A DNA stretch of 17,617 nucleotides from positions 1 to 17,617 of the forward strand of contig JAISRI010000221.1 of assembly GCA_031273735.1 (NCBI GenBank), in the 5' to 3' direction. This DNA comes from Helicobacteraceae bacterium. GTDB lineage: Bacteria; Campylobacterota; Campylobacteria; Campylobacterales; SZUA-545. This document shows, one piece after another, positions 1 through 7,787 of this stretch. Below the pieces are notes generated by a model. It made no database searches, had not been told where the DNA came from, and was given only the letters and a program-made list of their open reading frames with translations. The position numbers and the translations under genes were made by a program. Position 1 is the first letter of the stretch; each line of letters opens with the position of its first letter.

Positions 1-198
1 GATCTGATCTACGTCGTCGTAACGCCGCAGTTTATGACCGACGGCGATAAAATCGCCGAGCTTTTGCTGAAAAATTGGAAAAAACCCGTTATTCCGATTA
101 TGGTTGGCGGCTACGATCTACAAAAAGGCTACGATCTACTTAAAGCAAACGGCGTTTTGAGTTTCGATACGCTTAAATCGGCGACCGATCTGCTCTGA
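1..198 (+). CDS. C-terminal end of a probable ADP-forming acyl/acetyl-CoA synthetase (partial, 5' end outside the window)
   Basis: The frame is open from base 1 to a TGA at 196-198 and encodes 65 residues. The peptide contains VVVTPQFMTDGDKIAELL, then KPVIPIMVGG, then a helix and ANGVLSFDT near the end. This pattern (a TPQ-MTD segment, a KPV-x-x-x-x-GG strand, a final G-V-x-x-[FY]-[DN]-T before the last helix) is typical of the last part of the CoA-ligase region of NDP-forming acetyl-CoA synthetases and related acyl-CoA synthetase or protein acetyltransferase proteins. That family interconverts acyl-CoA and acid plus ATP, or is the synthetase-like half of protein acetyltransferases. Only the tail is visible, so catalytic residues and exact substrate cannot be judged. 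GATC sites are dense here, as in the pst/pho genes. Confidence 0.6.
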   Translation, partial: DLIYVVVTPQFMTDGDKIAELLLKNWKKPVIPIMVGGYDLQKGYDLLKANGVLSFDTLKSATDLL

Positions 199-227
199 TC
201 GCTAAACCTAGTTTTACAATCCGTATC

Positions 228-253
228 CCTCCCCCACCCTTGCGCGGGGGAGG
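228..253. repeat. GC-rich hairpin CCTCCCCC/GGGGGAGG downstream of the acyl-CoA synthetase gene
   Basis: Perfect 8-bp arms at 228-235 and 246-253 enclose a 10-nt loop. It begins 29 bp after the stop codon at 198, so it could end that transcript. No T-run follows on the + strand, so an intrinsic terminator is not well supported. A related weaker element lies at 312-332, which makes a repeat family equally likely. Confidence 0.5.
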
Positions 254-307
254 TTGGCGGCGAAGCGCGTTACGGCTTTAATAAAATGGTTTGCATTCCT
301 CCTCCCT

Positions 308-332
308 CCCCCCCCTCTTCTTTGCGGAGGGG
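308..332. repeat. Second C-rich element with short hairpin
   Basis: A run of 8 C (308-315) leads into CCCCTC (312-317), which pairs with GAGGGG (327-332) across a 9-nt loop. It resembles the 228-253 hairpin in composition and order (C-rich arm, short loop, G-rich arm) and may be a degenerate copy of the same intergenic repeat. Confidence 0.4.
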
Positions 333-428
333 AAAGTTAGATGATTGACTTGCACAGGAATGACGGCATTTGTTAGTTTTGTTAAATAAACGAAAGGATC
401 AGCGCATTTGTAAAACCTACGCATTTAT

Positions 429-504
429 CGGCAAAACCGCAATGCTCAGTCATTCCCGCGGAGCGGGCGCTACGCGGGAATGACTGTATTTGTGGGTTTT
501 GCCG
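429..504. repeat. 76-bp nested palindrome (MITE/REP-like element)
   Basis: The outer arms CGGCAAAACC (429-438) and GGTTTTGCCG (495-504) are perfect complements. The inner arms CAGTCATTCCCGCG (447-460) and CGCGGGAATGACTG (473-486) are perfect over 14 bp. An innermost AGC/GCT pair (462-464, 469-471) closes a GGGC loop. The 8-nt stretches between outer and inner arms do not pair well. The right flank of the element (477-501) is repeated imperfectly at 357-381. The layout fits a non-autonomous repeat or an extended RNA hairpin. No transposase is visible. Confidence 0.6.
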
Positions 505-640
505 CGTTAAAGGCGGGTTTAGAAATGCGTTGGGTTTGATTTGGATTCCCGCTTTCCTCCCGCGCCTTACGCTCCTCCTTAGCGGCTCGCTACTTTCGCG
601 AGGCATTGTTACAGAACGGGCGTTTCGCGTATTTAGATTC

Positions 641-682
641 CCGCGATGGAACGGATAGCGCGTCCCCGTGCGTCCATCGCGG
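641..682. repeat. Inverted repeat with 10-bp perfect arms
   Basis: CCGCGATGGA (641-650) is the exact complement of TCCATCGCGG (673-682), with a 22-nt spacer. ATTCCCGC just before and GGGAAT just after the arms echo the ATTCCCGCG core of the 429-504 palindrome, so this may be a diverged or rearranged member of the same repeat family. Confidence 0.45.
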
Positions 683-791
683 AAAAGACGGGAATGAATG
701 GCGGTTATGGTTAAAATTACAGCGCTATTCAAGTCAAAAAGCGCTAAACTGCGCGCTTTCCTAAATCCAAAGTCCAAAAAGGATCTGTAAA

Positions 792-947
792 ATGCGTCAA
801 AAGCCAAAAGCGTCTTACGGGGTTCGTAGCGCTAATTCGCTTAGTTTTCAGACTGCTTTAGTTTCGTCTGAAATCGTTTCATCGGTTGCCACGTCGTCTA
901 TCGGCGGCGGCGCTACCCCCCCCCCCCCTACATATCCGAAAGCTTAG
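792..947 (+). CDS. Possible small ORF (51 aa) running into a poly-C tract
   Basis: ATG at 792 is preceded by AAAAAGGA (776-783) at 8 nt, a good Shine-Dalgarno match. The peptide starts MRQKPKASYGVRSANSLS, has a serine/valine-rich middle and then GGGATPPPP, where the prolines come from the 13-C tract. In the sequence as given the frame ends at TAG 945-947. If the tract were one C longer or two shorter, the same start would give a 73-aa product ending at TAA 1010-1012, four bases before the helicase ATG. I recognise no family. It could be a phase-variable leader or regulatory ORF, a remnant, or chance. Codon use does not decide this. Confidence 0.3.
   Translation: MRQKPKASYGVRSANSLSFQTALVSSEIVSSVATSSIGGGATPPPPTYPKA
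916..928 (+). repeat. Homopolymeric C13 tract (candidate contingency locus)
   Basis: Thirteen consecutive C (916-928) lie inside the small ORF 792-947 and 54 bp upstream of the putative -10 box of the operon. Runs this long are prone to slipped-strand mispairing. In Campylobacterota comparable G/C runs are established phase-variation switches. The exact length may also be a sequencing or assembly compromise. Confidence 0.7.
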
Positions 948-962
948 TTTCCGCGTTTACGC

Positions 963-1008
963 TTGAAAATAAAATTAAGCTATATAATCGCGTAGCACGT
1001 ATAAGGAG
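963..1008 (+). promoter_or_regulatory. Putative promoter and ribosome binding site of the five-gene operon
   Basis: A perfect TATAAT lies at 983-988, and AT-rich sequence precedes it. The best -35-like hexamer, TTGAAA at 963-968, is only 14 nt away. The -10 may therefore act without a canonical -35, as is usual for sigma70 promoters in Campylobacterota. AAGGAG (1003-1008) sits 8 nt before ATG 1017, a strong Shine-Dalgarno site that fixes the helicase start. The predicted leader is only about 20 nt. Confidence 0.55.
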
Positions 1009-1016
1009 ATAAGTCG

Positions 1017-4000
1017 ATGGCATATTTATTATTGAATTTTGCAGGAAACAGCGATAGCGGCAGCGCTCGCGTGCAGGACTTTTATAATAAGCCCTTGAAA
1101 GAGCAATACGAAACGTTAACAACGCGTTACTCGCAACTGAAACGCTTTGGGTATGAGCAGTTTATCCAAGCGTGCTTTCCCGTCGGCGAGCAAAGGGATT
1201 ATTATATCTCTATGCCGAACTTCATACGCGAAGGTTACGAGAACGCGGAAACGAATTTTTTCAATAACATAGTTATTCGGGCGACAAGAAACGCCGCATC
1301 GGAATATGTGTTGCCAAACGGGCTTGAGGTTATTTTAATAGGCGACGTTTCTATAAAATACGACGCGTTGATCGTAAAAGGCATCGAACTCATAGACGGT
1401 GCAATTTATAAGCGCGGGGAAATGAAAATTTATGCGACGGCGGCATGCGCGTTTACGACTAGGTCATCTCTGGCAAACGGCAGAACGGTAAGGGTTCCAG
1501 AATACGGCTTTAATTTGAGCCAAAATACTTCGGCAATAACGCGAGACTTAATGCTGACGATGTGCCAAAGAAACTACGCCGTTTCGGATCCAAAAGTAGC
1601 GCTTGACGTTTATTATAAGTGGAGCAACTATTTAGCTTTCCGCAAATACTATCTCGCCGAACAAGGTAAGGACCGTATTCCTTTTGACAAGTGCGAAGCT
1701 ATAAAATGCTATGTCGTTTCAAAGCGCGATTACCAAAGCAATCTCGAGAAATACGACGAGCATATATTGGACAACCTTGAGAGCATAAGAAAAGACGAGC
1801 AGATTATCGTTACAAAACGCTTTGATAATAGCGATCCTTTCGAGCTTATTCGCGTAACAATCGATAAGAACAAAAAAGAGCTTTTTTCCGACCTCGTCAA
1901 AGGCAAACCTACGTTTGAGCAGAAATTATGGCGTTTCACGCGAAAGGACATTTCGCTTGAAAACGCGCGTAAACAGCGCGTTTTGGTTGGCGAGCGATAC
2001 AAGCTTTATTCCGACGATATTGAACCCGACTATTCGGGCGTTGAGAAAGATTTTCAAAGCGACCTTGAAAAGGCATATGCCGAAATAGACGACCGCTATA
2101 GCGCCGCGCTTAAACGGCGCATAGCCGAGTATATGGAGAAAAGAACCGCCGAACTGACAGGCTTGGACGAAGCGACGCTTGCGGCGGACGCGAAGGAACT
2201 TGCGGATAATTTGGCGCGCGACGTTTCGGAAAACAACGACGTGGCAATCCGCAGGGAAATTAAAGCGAAAGAGGATGCGTATAAAGCGCGGGAGGCAAAG
2301 GTTAAATTTCAATACAAATGGGAGATATTCGTTGTTAAGAAAAACGAGGAGAATCGAAAAGATAACGAAGTTGCAGAGAAAGTCAAAAAACTTGAAGACG
2401 AGCTTGCAAATGAGCTTGCGGGTTTTGCCGCCGAAATTGCGCGTCAAAAAGATGCGATTTCTTTGCGGGCATTATATGAAGCGCGGAATAAAAAATTAAT
2501 CGCGCAAAAAGAGGCAAATCTTAAAGCAACCCGCATAGCAACGCTTAGCCGCAATAAAGAAGAGAAACATCGCGAAATTAACGCAGAGTATGAACCGATA
2601 ATCCGCGACGAAAAGCAAGCAGCAGAGCGAAAGAACGCCAACGATCTTGCCGCGAAAAAAGCGGACATGAAAGAGAACTTAACTATTCGTCGCTACTATG
2701 TTTACTTTGAGCTATTTTCCAACAATACTCTAGATAGAGTAAACGAAGATATAAAGAGATACGCGCCAAAATTTCTCAAATTTGACCAAAGCGCGGAATC
2801 AGCAAAGATAGATCGTCAAAAGAATTCGTTGCAGGACTTTTTTGGCGGTTGTGTAAAGAACCCGTTTTTATCGACATATCTTTTCGCGCCGCGAGAGCTT
2901 GGCAAGAGCGTAACGCAACCGCCAGAAGTAGAATATTTCTCGCCGCGTCTAAACGAGAAGCAAAAAGAAGCCGTCCGCAAAGCGCTTGCGAGCGAAAGTA
3001 TCTTTTTATTGCAAGGACCTCCCGGCACGGGCAAGACGGAAGTTATAGCCGAGATTGCCGCGCAATTTGTAAAACGCGGCAAGCGTATTTTGATTTCAAG
3101 CGAAACGCACAAAGCGATAGATAACGTGTTTGAGCGTTTGCCCAAAATACCCGAAATCCGCCCGCTTAGACTAATTCCGTCGCAGTCAAATAAAGAACAG
3201 AGCCCTTATTCGCCAGAGCGATTAACGGATAATTTTTACATTAATATAAGCGATCGTTTAGCCAAAGAGGTTGAGCGCTTCGAGCATTTTAGCGCGAATA
3301 AAGAAAAGTTTGGCGATGATTACAAGGCTCTTCAAATCGAGCGCGCCAAACTCGACAAGGAAAAAGAACGTATTCAGAGCGTAGATATTTCGCTTGAGCG
3401 CATAAAGCGCGAAAGAGAGTCGCTTGTCGAAAGATATGACGTGGAAAATGAAAAACTGCGTCAATTGCAAGACGAAATAGATACGCTACAACGTAGGCTA
3501 CGCAATATCGCGGGGTTTAATTTTGTTTCCGACGACGATACGTTCATAAAAACGAAGGGCGACGAAATCCTTATTAAGACGTTAGCGGCATATCCCGTCT
3601 TGAAGCAGGATTTACAGACGCTCGGTTTCATTTATAAGGCGGATATTGCCAAGTTAAGAGAAGAAATCGCGTCGCTTGCTAGCAACTCCGAACTAGTGAG
3701 TTTAGAGGCGCAAAAAGCCAAGATCAAAGAAGAAATCGCGGAGCTTAGCGATCCTGACACGGAGGAAATTATCAGCGGGAAAGAAGCGGAGCATGAGAGT
3801 TTGCGAGCGGAGTTTATCGCCGTTGGCAATAGCATTAAAGCGGTAAAGAATCATACGGGCGTCGATATTTCCGAGCTTTCGATTGGAAAAATCGTAAACA
3901 GGGCGGACTTGGAAGCGGACATACTCAAAAGTCTCCCAAGTATTCTTTTAGAGATAAAAGGAAAATCGGTTGAGTTTGTCGCAAAGGCAAGAGAGGAAAT

Positions 4001-5564
4001 TGGCGGCGAGATAGACGCAAAGACTAATGAGATCAATGCGCAGAAAGGCGTTATCGGCAACCTAAAAGGCAAAATCCGCGACAAGGACAACGAAGCGCAA
4101 ACCGAAAAAGAAAACGGCGATTACGAGGACTATAAGGCGATTGAAAGCGGCTTGAAGCGCAAAATAACTGAGTTTTTCGAAAAGTTCGATATAGTAAAGC
4201 CTTACGAGGATATCGCAACCGCGCTTGATATTATCCGCGACGAGTGGAACGAATTAGAGCGTAATTATACGGCGCGCGAGGCGGAAAACAGAGAAAATAT
4301 CCCTATGTATAAGCGTATTCTGAAGTTTTTGCAAGAGCTACAAGGCGACGGCGCAATCGAAAACGATCGTATGGCATACGCCAAAAAGTTATTTGAGAAC
4401 GTAAACGTGTTTGGTCTAACTTGCACAAGCCGCAATAATTTTGAAACAGGGAAAATGGAGTCGTTCAAAAAATACGCGCTTGACGATTTAGACGTTAAAA
4501 AACAGGGGATAGACGTTGTTATAATAGACGAGGTCAGCAAATCGAGTTTTCTCGATCTGCTTATACCGATACTTTACGGCAAGACGGTTATCCTTGTCGG
4601 CGATCATAGGCAGTTGCCGCCTATGTATGACCTTCGCAATATGCGAGCGGACGACTTCGACGGTTTAGACCCGAATATTATCGATTGGCGTAAGAACGAC
4701 GAATATTCCAAATTGTATGAGGAATGTTTTTTTAAGACGCTATTTGAAAGCGTTCCCGATAGGCTACGCGTAACGCTCACAAAGCAATATCGTTGCCATG
4801 AGGACATAATGAAAGCGTTCAATCATTTTTATGGCGATAGTATGGGTCGCGGCAGTTTGGAGCTTGGAACGCCAAACCAAAACGACCAAAAGCAACACGA
4901 CTTACTTATAAAAGGCAAAAGCGGCAGACCGATAATCGAACGCGATAAGCATATTTACTTTGTCGATTGTAGCGACTCGTATGATGAATTCGGCGAGAGC
5001 ACTTCCGCTACCAATGAAACGGAAGCAAGAGTTATCATCGAACTTGCAAAGAAGATTGACGAAGCCTATGAACGCGCAGGCGGGTTTGAGGTAAACAAAT
5101 CTCGCGGTAAAGATACGCGTATGAGTATGGGCGTGATTTGCACCTACGGCGCCCAAGCAAGGCGAATAAACCACAAACTACGAAATAATCCCTTAAAAAA
5201 CATTTGCGAGTTATATGACGATCGTTTTATCATAAGCACGGTGGACGATTTTCAGGGCGACGAGCGCGATATTATCTTTGTTTCTATGGTAAGGAATCCC
5301 GAACCGAAGATGAAAGCAAGAACGCGCGCGGAGTTTGTTAAAAAGTTTGAGCGTATCAACGTTGCGCTTTCGCGCGCAAGGCGGTTACTTATCGTCGTAG
5401 GAGCGAAAGATTTCTTATCGGAAGCGGCTATTGATTTGCCCGATATGAGCGGCAATAGGGCGTTAGATCGCCATGCATACCAGATTTATAAGGAAATAAT
5501 AGGGACGATTGCGGTAAGAGGATTACTGCTTAAAGCAAGCGACGTTCTCGGAGAGGATAGATAA
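1017..5564 (+). CDS. Large superfamily 1 (UPF1/DNA2-like, COG1112-type) helicase with coiled-coil regions
   Basis: This 1515-aa protein is a predicted ATP-dependent DNA or RNA helicase/translocase. Visible motifs are a Q-motif-like LNEKQKEA (around Q649), Walker A GPPGTGKT (667-674), motif Ia SSETHKAIDN, Walker B VVIIDEVS (D1171, E1172), motif III GDHRQLPP (1195-1202), motif IV QYR (1257-1259), motif V TVDDFQGDE (1408-1416) and motif VI NVALSRARR (1448-1456). The arginine in motif VI and all catalytic acids are present, so it should be active. Residues 1 to about 640 are not recognisable and include a charged coiled-coil stretch (about 350-575). A second coiled coil (about 760-1060) lies between motifs Ia and II, making that gap about 500 residues. 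The start is fixed by AAGGAG 8 nt upstream. It is the first gene of the operon, and the next ATG directly follows its TAA. No nuclease domain is evident. The annotation as SF1 helicase is secure; the substrate is unknown. Confidence 0.9.
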   Translation: MAYLLLNFAGNSDSGSARVQDFYNKPLKEQYETLTTRYSQLKRFGYEQFIQACFPVGEQRDYYISMPNFIREGYENAETNFFNNIVIRATRNAASEYVLPNGLEVILIGDVSIKYDALIVKGIELIDGAIYKRGEMKIYATAACAFTTRSSLANGRTVRVPEYGFNLSQNTSAITRDLMLTMCQRNYAVSDPKVALDVYYKWSNYLAFRKYYLAEQGKDRIPFDKCEAIKCYVVSKRDYQSNLEKYDEHILDNLESIRKDEQIIVTKRFDNSDPFELIRVTIDKNKKELFSDLVKGKPTFEQKLWRFTRKDISLENARKQRVLVGERYKLYSDDIEPDYSGVEKDFQSDLEKAYAEIDDRYSAALKRRIAEYMEKRTAELTGLDEATLAADAKELADNLARDVSENNDVAIRREIKAKEDAYKAREAKVKFQYKWEIFVVKKNEENRKDNEVAEKVKKLEDELANELAGFAAEIARQKDAISLRALYEARNKKLIAQKEANLKATRIATLSRNKEEKHREINAEYEPIIRDEKQAAERKNANDLAAKKADMKENLTIRRYYVYFELFSNNTLDRVNEDIKRYAPKFLKFDQSAESAKIDRQKNSLQDFFGGCVKNPFLSTYLFAPRELGKSVTQPPEVEYFSPRLNEKQKEAVRKALASESIFLLQGPPGTGKTEVIAEIAAQFVKRGKRILISSETHKAIDNVFERLPKIPEIRPLRLIPSQSNKEQSPYSPERLTDNFYINISDRLAKEVERFEHFSANKEKFGDDYKALQIERAKLDKEKERIQSVDISLERIKRERESLVERYDVENEKLRQLQDEIDTLQRRLRNIAGFNFVSDDDTFIKTKGDEILIKTLAAYPVLKQDLQTLGFIYKADIAKLREEIASLASNSELVSLEAQKAKIKEEIAELSDPDTEEIISGKEAEHESLRAEFIAVGNSIKAVKNHTGVDISELSIGKIVNRADLEADILKSLPSILLEIKGKSVEFVAKAREEIGGEIDAKTNEINAQKGVIGNLKGKIRDKDNEAQTEKENGDYEDYKAIESGLKRKITEFFEKFDIVKPYEDIATALDIIRDEWNELERNYTAREAENRENIPMYKRILKFLQELQGDGAIENDRMAYAKKLFENVNVFGLTCTSRNNFETGKMESFKKYALDDLDVKKQGIDVVIIDEVSKSSFLDLLIPILYGKTVILVGDHRQLPPMYDLRNMRADDFDGLDPNIIDWRKNDEYSKLYEECFFKTLFESVPDRLRVTLTKQYRCHEDIMKAFNHFYGDSMGRGSLELGTPNQNDQKQHDLLIKGKSGRPIIERDKHIYFVDCSDSYDEFGESTSATNETEARVIIELAKKIDEAYERAGGFEVNKSRGKDTRMSMGVICTYGAQARRINHKLRNNPLKNICELYDDRFIISTVDDFQGDERDIIFVSMVRNPEPKMKARTRAEFVKKFERINVALSRARRLLIVVGAKDFLSEAAIDLPDMSGNRALDRHAYQIYKEIIGTIAVRGLLLKASDVLGEDR

Positions 5565-7787
5565 ATGGAAAAAACGATAGTTACTTCCTGCTCGTTTCCG
5601 TTGATAAAGTTAGACGTTAATTTGACATATGACGCAGTTCAAAAGCCGTCGGGCGTTGGCTATATTATCCTCGTTCTGATTAAAGATGCAAAAGACCATA
5701 ACGAGCCGATACGCATCGTTTTGAAGCGTTTCGGAGTCCCCGACGATTTGCAGTTCATATTCGCAGACGAGATAGATGTGCTACTTAATCGCGGAATATT
5801 GCAACTTGTCCGTAGCAACAGCTATCAACGCGAATACTTTGAGAAATACGCGATCGCCGACTTCGCTTTTACCGCAAACGGCGAAAGAATGTTCCGCGAG
5901 GGCGCAATCCCGACTGGCGAAGAAAAGATCAAGCAAACGACGGTTTACTACAATCCTCTAACGTTTGAGTTTTCGTTTACCGCGCCGAACTATACGGAGT
6001 TAAAGCAGTCATACTGCTATCACGAAGGATTTATGGAGCGTGTGGAAACAGACTTCACCGGGCTAAAAGAATATTTGATTGATAACGCGAGGAACGCGGA
6101 ACTTCAAAAGGAAGAAAGACTACTTGAATGCAGTATAGCGGGGCGCGAGGACGTAAGCGCAAAGGTGAAAGAAAACCTTGAATTGCGTATTGACGAGGAC
6201 GGTATGGAGGTCAGCTTCAAAACGGCGGGGGCGGAGGACTTCTACAAGAAATATTTTACGCCCGATATGCTCGAACGCACGTTCGCCGCAAAAGACAAAT
6301 TCAAGTTTAGCGTTCCTACAAAGCACGTAAAAGGATTTTCGGACTTTAAGGCGCTTTCTTCCGTGTATTTACCTGAGGAATACGCAAAGCAAATCGCTCG
6401 CTTTGCAAATCTACTTATTACTCGTAACAAAGATAAAATAAGCATAAAGCGCGGCGGCATCGAAACTACGTTTGAAAACGAAAAAATAAACTCGGCGGCA
6501 AGCGCAATTTCCTCCGAATGGTCGTTTATTACCATAGATCCAAAGGAAATGCGCTTTTATACGGCGGCAAACATAGAACTTACCGAACGGGTTCTCGATA
6601 AACCCGTTAGCGTAAGCCTATTGGTAGAGCAGCTTTATGGCGCGGATGAAAAAACAAAAGTTATTAAAGCGATATTCGACGAATGCGCTATCGTCGCATT
6701 TTCGACGGAGCATTGCGGCTTAGTAAAGGCGGTTTATGAGCTTTCAAAAAACGCGGATTATATCGCGCAATATACAAGCGAAAAAATTAAACAGTTAAGC
6801 GACAGAGCAAAGCAGTCCGAGATTTTACTTGCGGCAAACAAGGTATTCGTTAATCCCGAATGGTCGGCGTTGGCAACGCAATACGCAAAAGATATTTATA
6901 GCGGATTGATTGCGGAAACGACAAAGGAAAATATAGGCTATAACGTGAAAATCGTAAGAACGCTAGACGGCATAAGAAAGCCGGAAAAGAACGCGCTTCT
7001 TTTAACGATTGCGGAAAAGTTCGGTTCGGAACTTGACGACGCGGCATTATTTATTCTTTTGACAGACGCGGGCTTTTCCGAGAACGATTCGTTATCGGTT
7101 GCGAACGCGGTAAAGGTTTACGTCGATAAAATTCTTGCGGGCGAAACCGAGCTTGAAAAAAGCAAAATATCCGACGACTTTGCGGCGCTTTCAAACAATT
7201 TAGACGATTTGAAAAAGAATCTAGGTATTAGGAGCGCGACAAAATACGCATTTCGAGACGGCTATGATATAGCGAAGTTTACGGAGGACTTCAAAGCGTT
7301 TCAAAGCAAGCTATCGGAGCTTAAAAAAAAATACGCGGTTTTTGCGCCAGACGGTTTTGGAGAGCTTGCGAAATACGAAGAGATTATGCAACCCGTATTC
7401 GACTATATAATCATTGAGCGCAACGCTTCGCAAAGACCCGAAAAGATAAGCGAAAGCTATATCCGATCAAAGATAAACGCAGGAGATTGGCGCATGGCGA
7501 TTTTCGATATGTTTATTCGCCTTGAGTATATTCTTAGCAAACGCTTAGATATTAAGAAAAGCGATAATTTAGACGCGCACAAAAAGATAAACCGCGCAAA
7601 GGAAGAAAAAATTATTACGGAAAGCGAGGCGGACGCGTTACATACGTTGCGCAAATTTCGTAACAATTTAACCCACCCGACCGACGCGCAACTCGTGTTT
7701 GATAAGGTAAAGATTACAAAATGGGCGGACGCGGTATTTTCAATAGCCGAAAGCAAGCCCGCGGATAAAAAAGAGGGTAAGAAATGA
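5565..7787 (+). CDS. 740-aa protein with a C-terminal HEPN-like domain (R-x4-H)
   Basis: I do not recognise the full-length family. The N-terminal ~130 residues are mixed alpha/beta and possibly winged-helix-like; the middle is long and partly helical (about 480-600 is charged and coiled-coil-like). The last ~100 residues (about 630-730) look like a HEPN helical bundle: an entry helix WRMAIFDMFIRLEYIL, a charged loop and the motif R699-NNLT-H704-P. R-x4-6-H is the catalytic signature of HEPN ribonucleases in toxins and CRISPR effectors, although some HEPN domains are only binding modules. RNase activity is therefore inference. The ATG directly abuts the helicase stop (0 nt) with GGAGAGG upstream, so translation is probably coupled. 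The gene ends in a lysine-rich tail and overlaps the next start by 4 nt (ATGA). GATC sites are very few (about four in 2.2 kb). Confidence 0.7.
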   Translation: MEKTIVTSCSFPLIKLDVNLTYDAVQKPSGVGYIILVLIKDAKDHNEPIRIVLKRFGVPDDLQFIFADEIDVLLNRGILQLVRSNSYQREYFEKYAIADFAFTANGERMFREGAIPTGEEKIKQTTVYYNPLTFEFSFTAPNYTELKQSYCYHEGFMERVETDFTGLKEYLIDNARNAELQKEERLLECSIAGREDVSAKVKENLELRIDEDGMEVSFKTAGAEDFYKKYFTPDMLERTFAAKDKFKFSVPTKHVKGFSDFKALSSVYLPEEYAKQIARFANLLITRNKDKISIKRGGIETTFENEKINSAASAISSEWSFITIDPKEMRFYTAANIELTERVLDKPVSVSLLVEQLYGADEKTKVIKAIFDECAIVAFSTEHCGLVKAVYELSKNADYIAQYTSEKIKQLSDRAKQSEILLAANKVFVNPEWSALATQYAKDIYSGLIAETTKENIGYNVKIVRTLDGIRKPEKNALLLTIAEKFGSELDDAALFILLTDAGFSENDSLSVANAVKVYVDKILAGETELEKSKISDDFAALSNNLDDLKKNLGIRSATKYAFRDGYDIAKFTEDFKAFQSKLSELKKKYAVFAPDGFGELAKYEEIMQPVFDYIIIERNASQRPEKISESYIRSKINAGDWRMAIFDMFIRLEYILSKRLDIKKSDNLDAHKKINRAKEEKIITESEADALHTLRKFRNNLTHPTDAQLVFDKVKITKWADAVFSIAESKPADKKEGKK

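Larger units (their letters stand above)
199..1016. other. Repeat-rich intergenic region of about 800 bp
   Basis: No protein of recognisable family is encoded here. The stretch holds two C/T-rich hairpins (228-253 and 312-332), a 76-bp nested palindrome (429-504), a second palindrome (641-682), an 8-bp-arm hairpin (846-853 with 866-873), a short ORF with a ribosome binding site (792-947), a 13-C tract (916-928) and the promoter of the downstream operon. A 25-nt segment at 357-381 recurs at 477-501 with 4 mismatches, exactly 120 nt apart. The density of palindromes is unlike the tight spacing elsewhere in the window and suggests accumulated intergenic repeat elements at the edge of an insertion site. 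Confidence 0.7.

Noticed and set aside
382..807. 141-aa open frame on the - strand in the intergenic region
   Set aside because: It runs through the palindromic repeats, its peptide is arginine/serine-rich with no recognisable domain, and it has no convincing ribosome binding site. Its openness is explained by the repeats.
199..1016. CRISPR array or attachment site
   Set aside because: The repeats are inverted and few, without regular spacer periodicity. There is no tRNA gene, integrase or matching direct repeat at the other end of the operon.
928..1122. 64-aa open frame on the - strand overlapping the operon promoter and helicase start
   Set aside because: It is antisense to a well-supported promoter, ribosome binding site and gene start, and shows no family resemblance.
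1926..2447. 173-aa open frame antisense to the helicase gene, with hydrophobic stretches
   Set aside because: It is a shadow of the charged coiled-coil coding sequence; complementing Lys/Glu codons gives Phe/Leu codons and false membrane segments.
1017..5564. Helicase as the core of a Mokosh, BREX or similar known defence system
   Set aside because: None of the partner genes that define those systems (phospholipase-D-type nuclease, kinase, methylase, PglZ) are present; only the general helicase class is shared.
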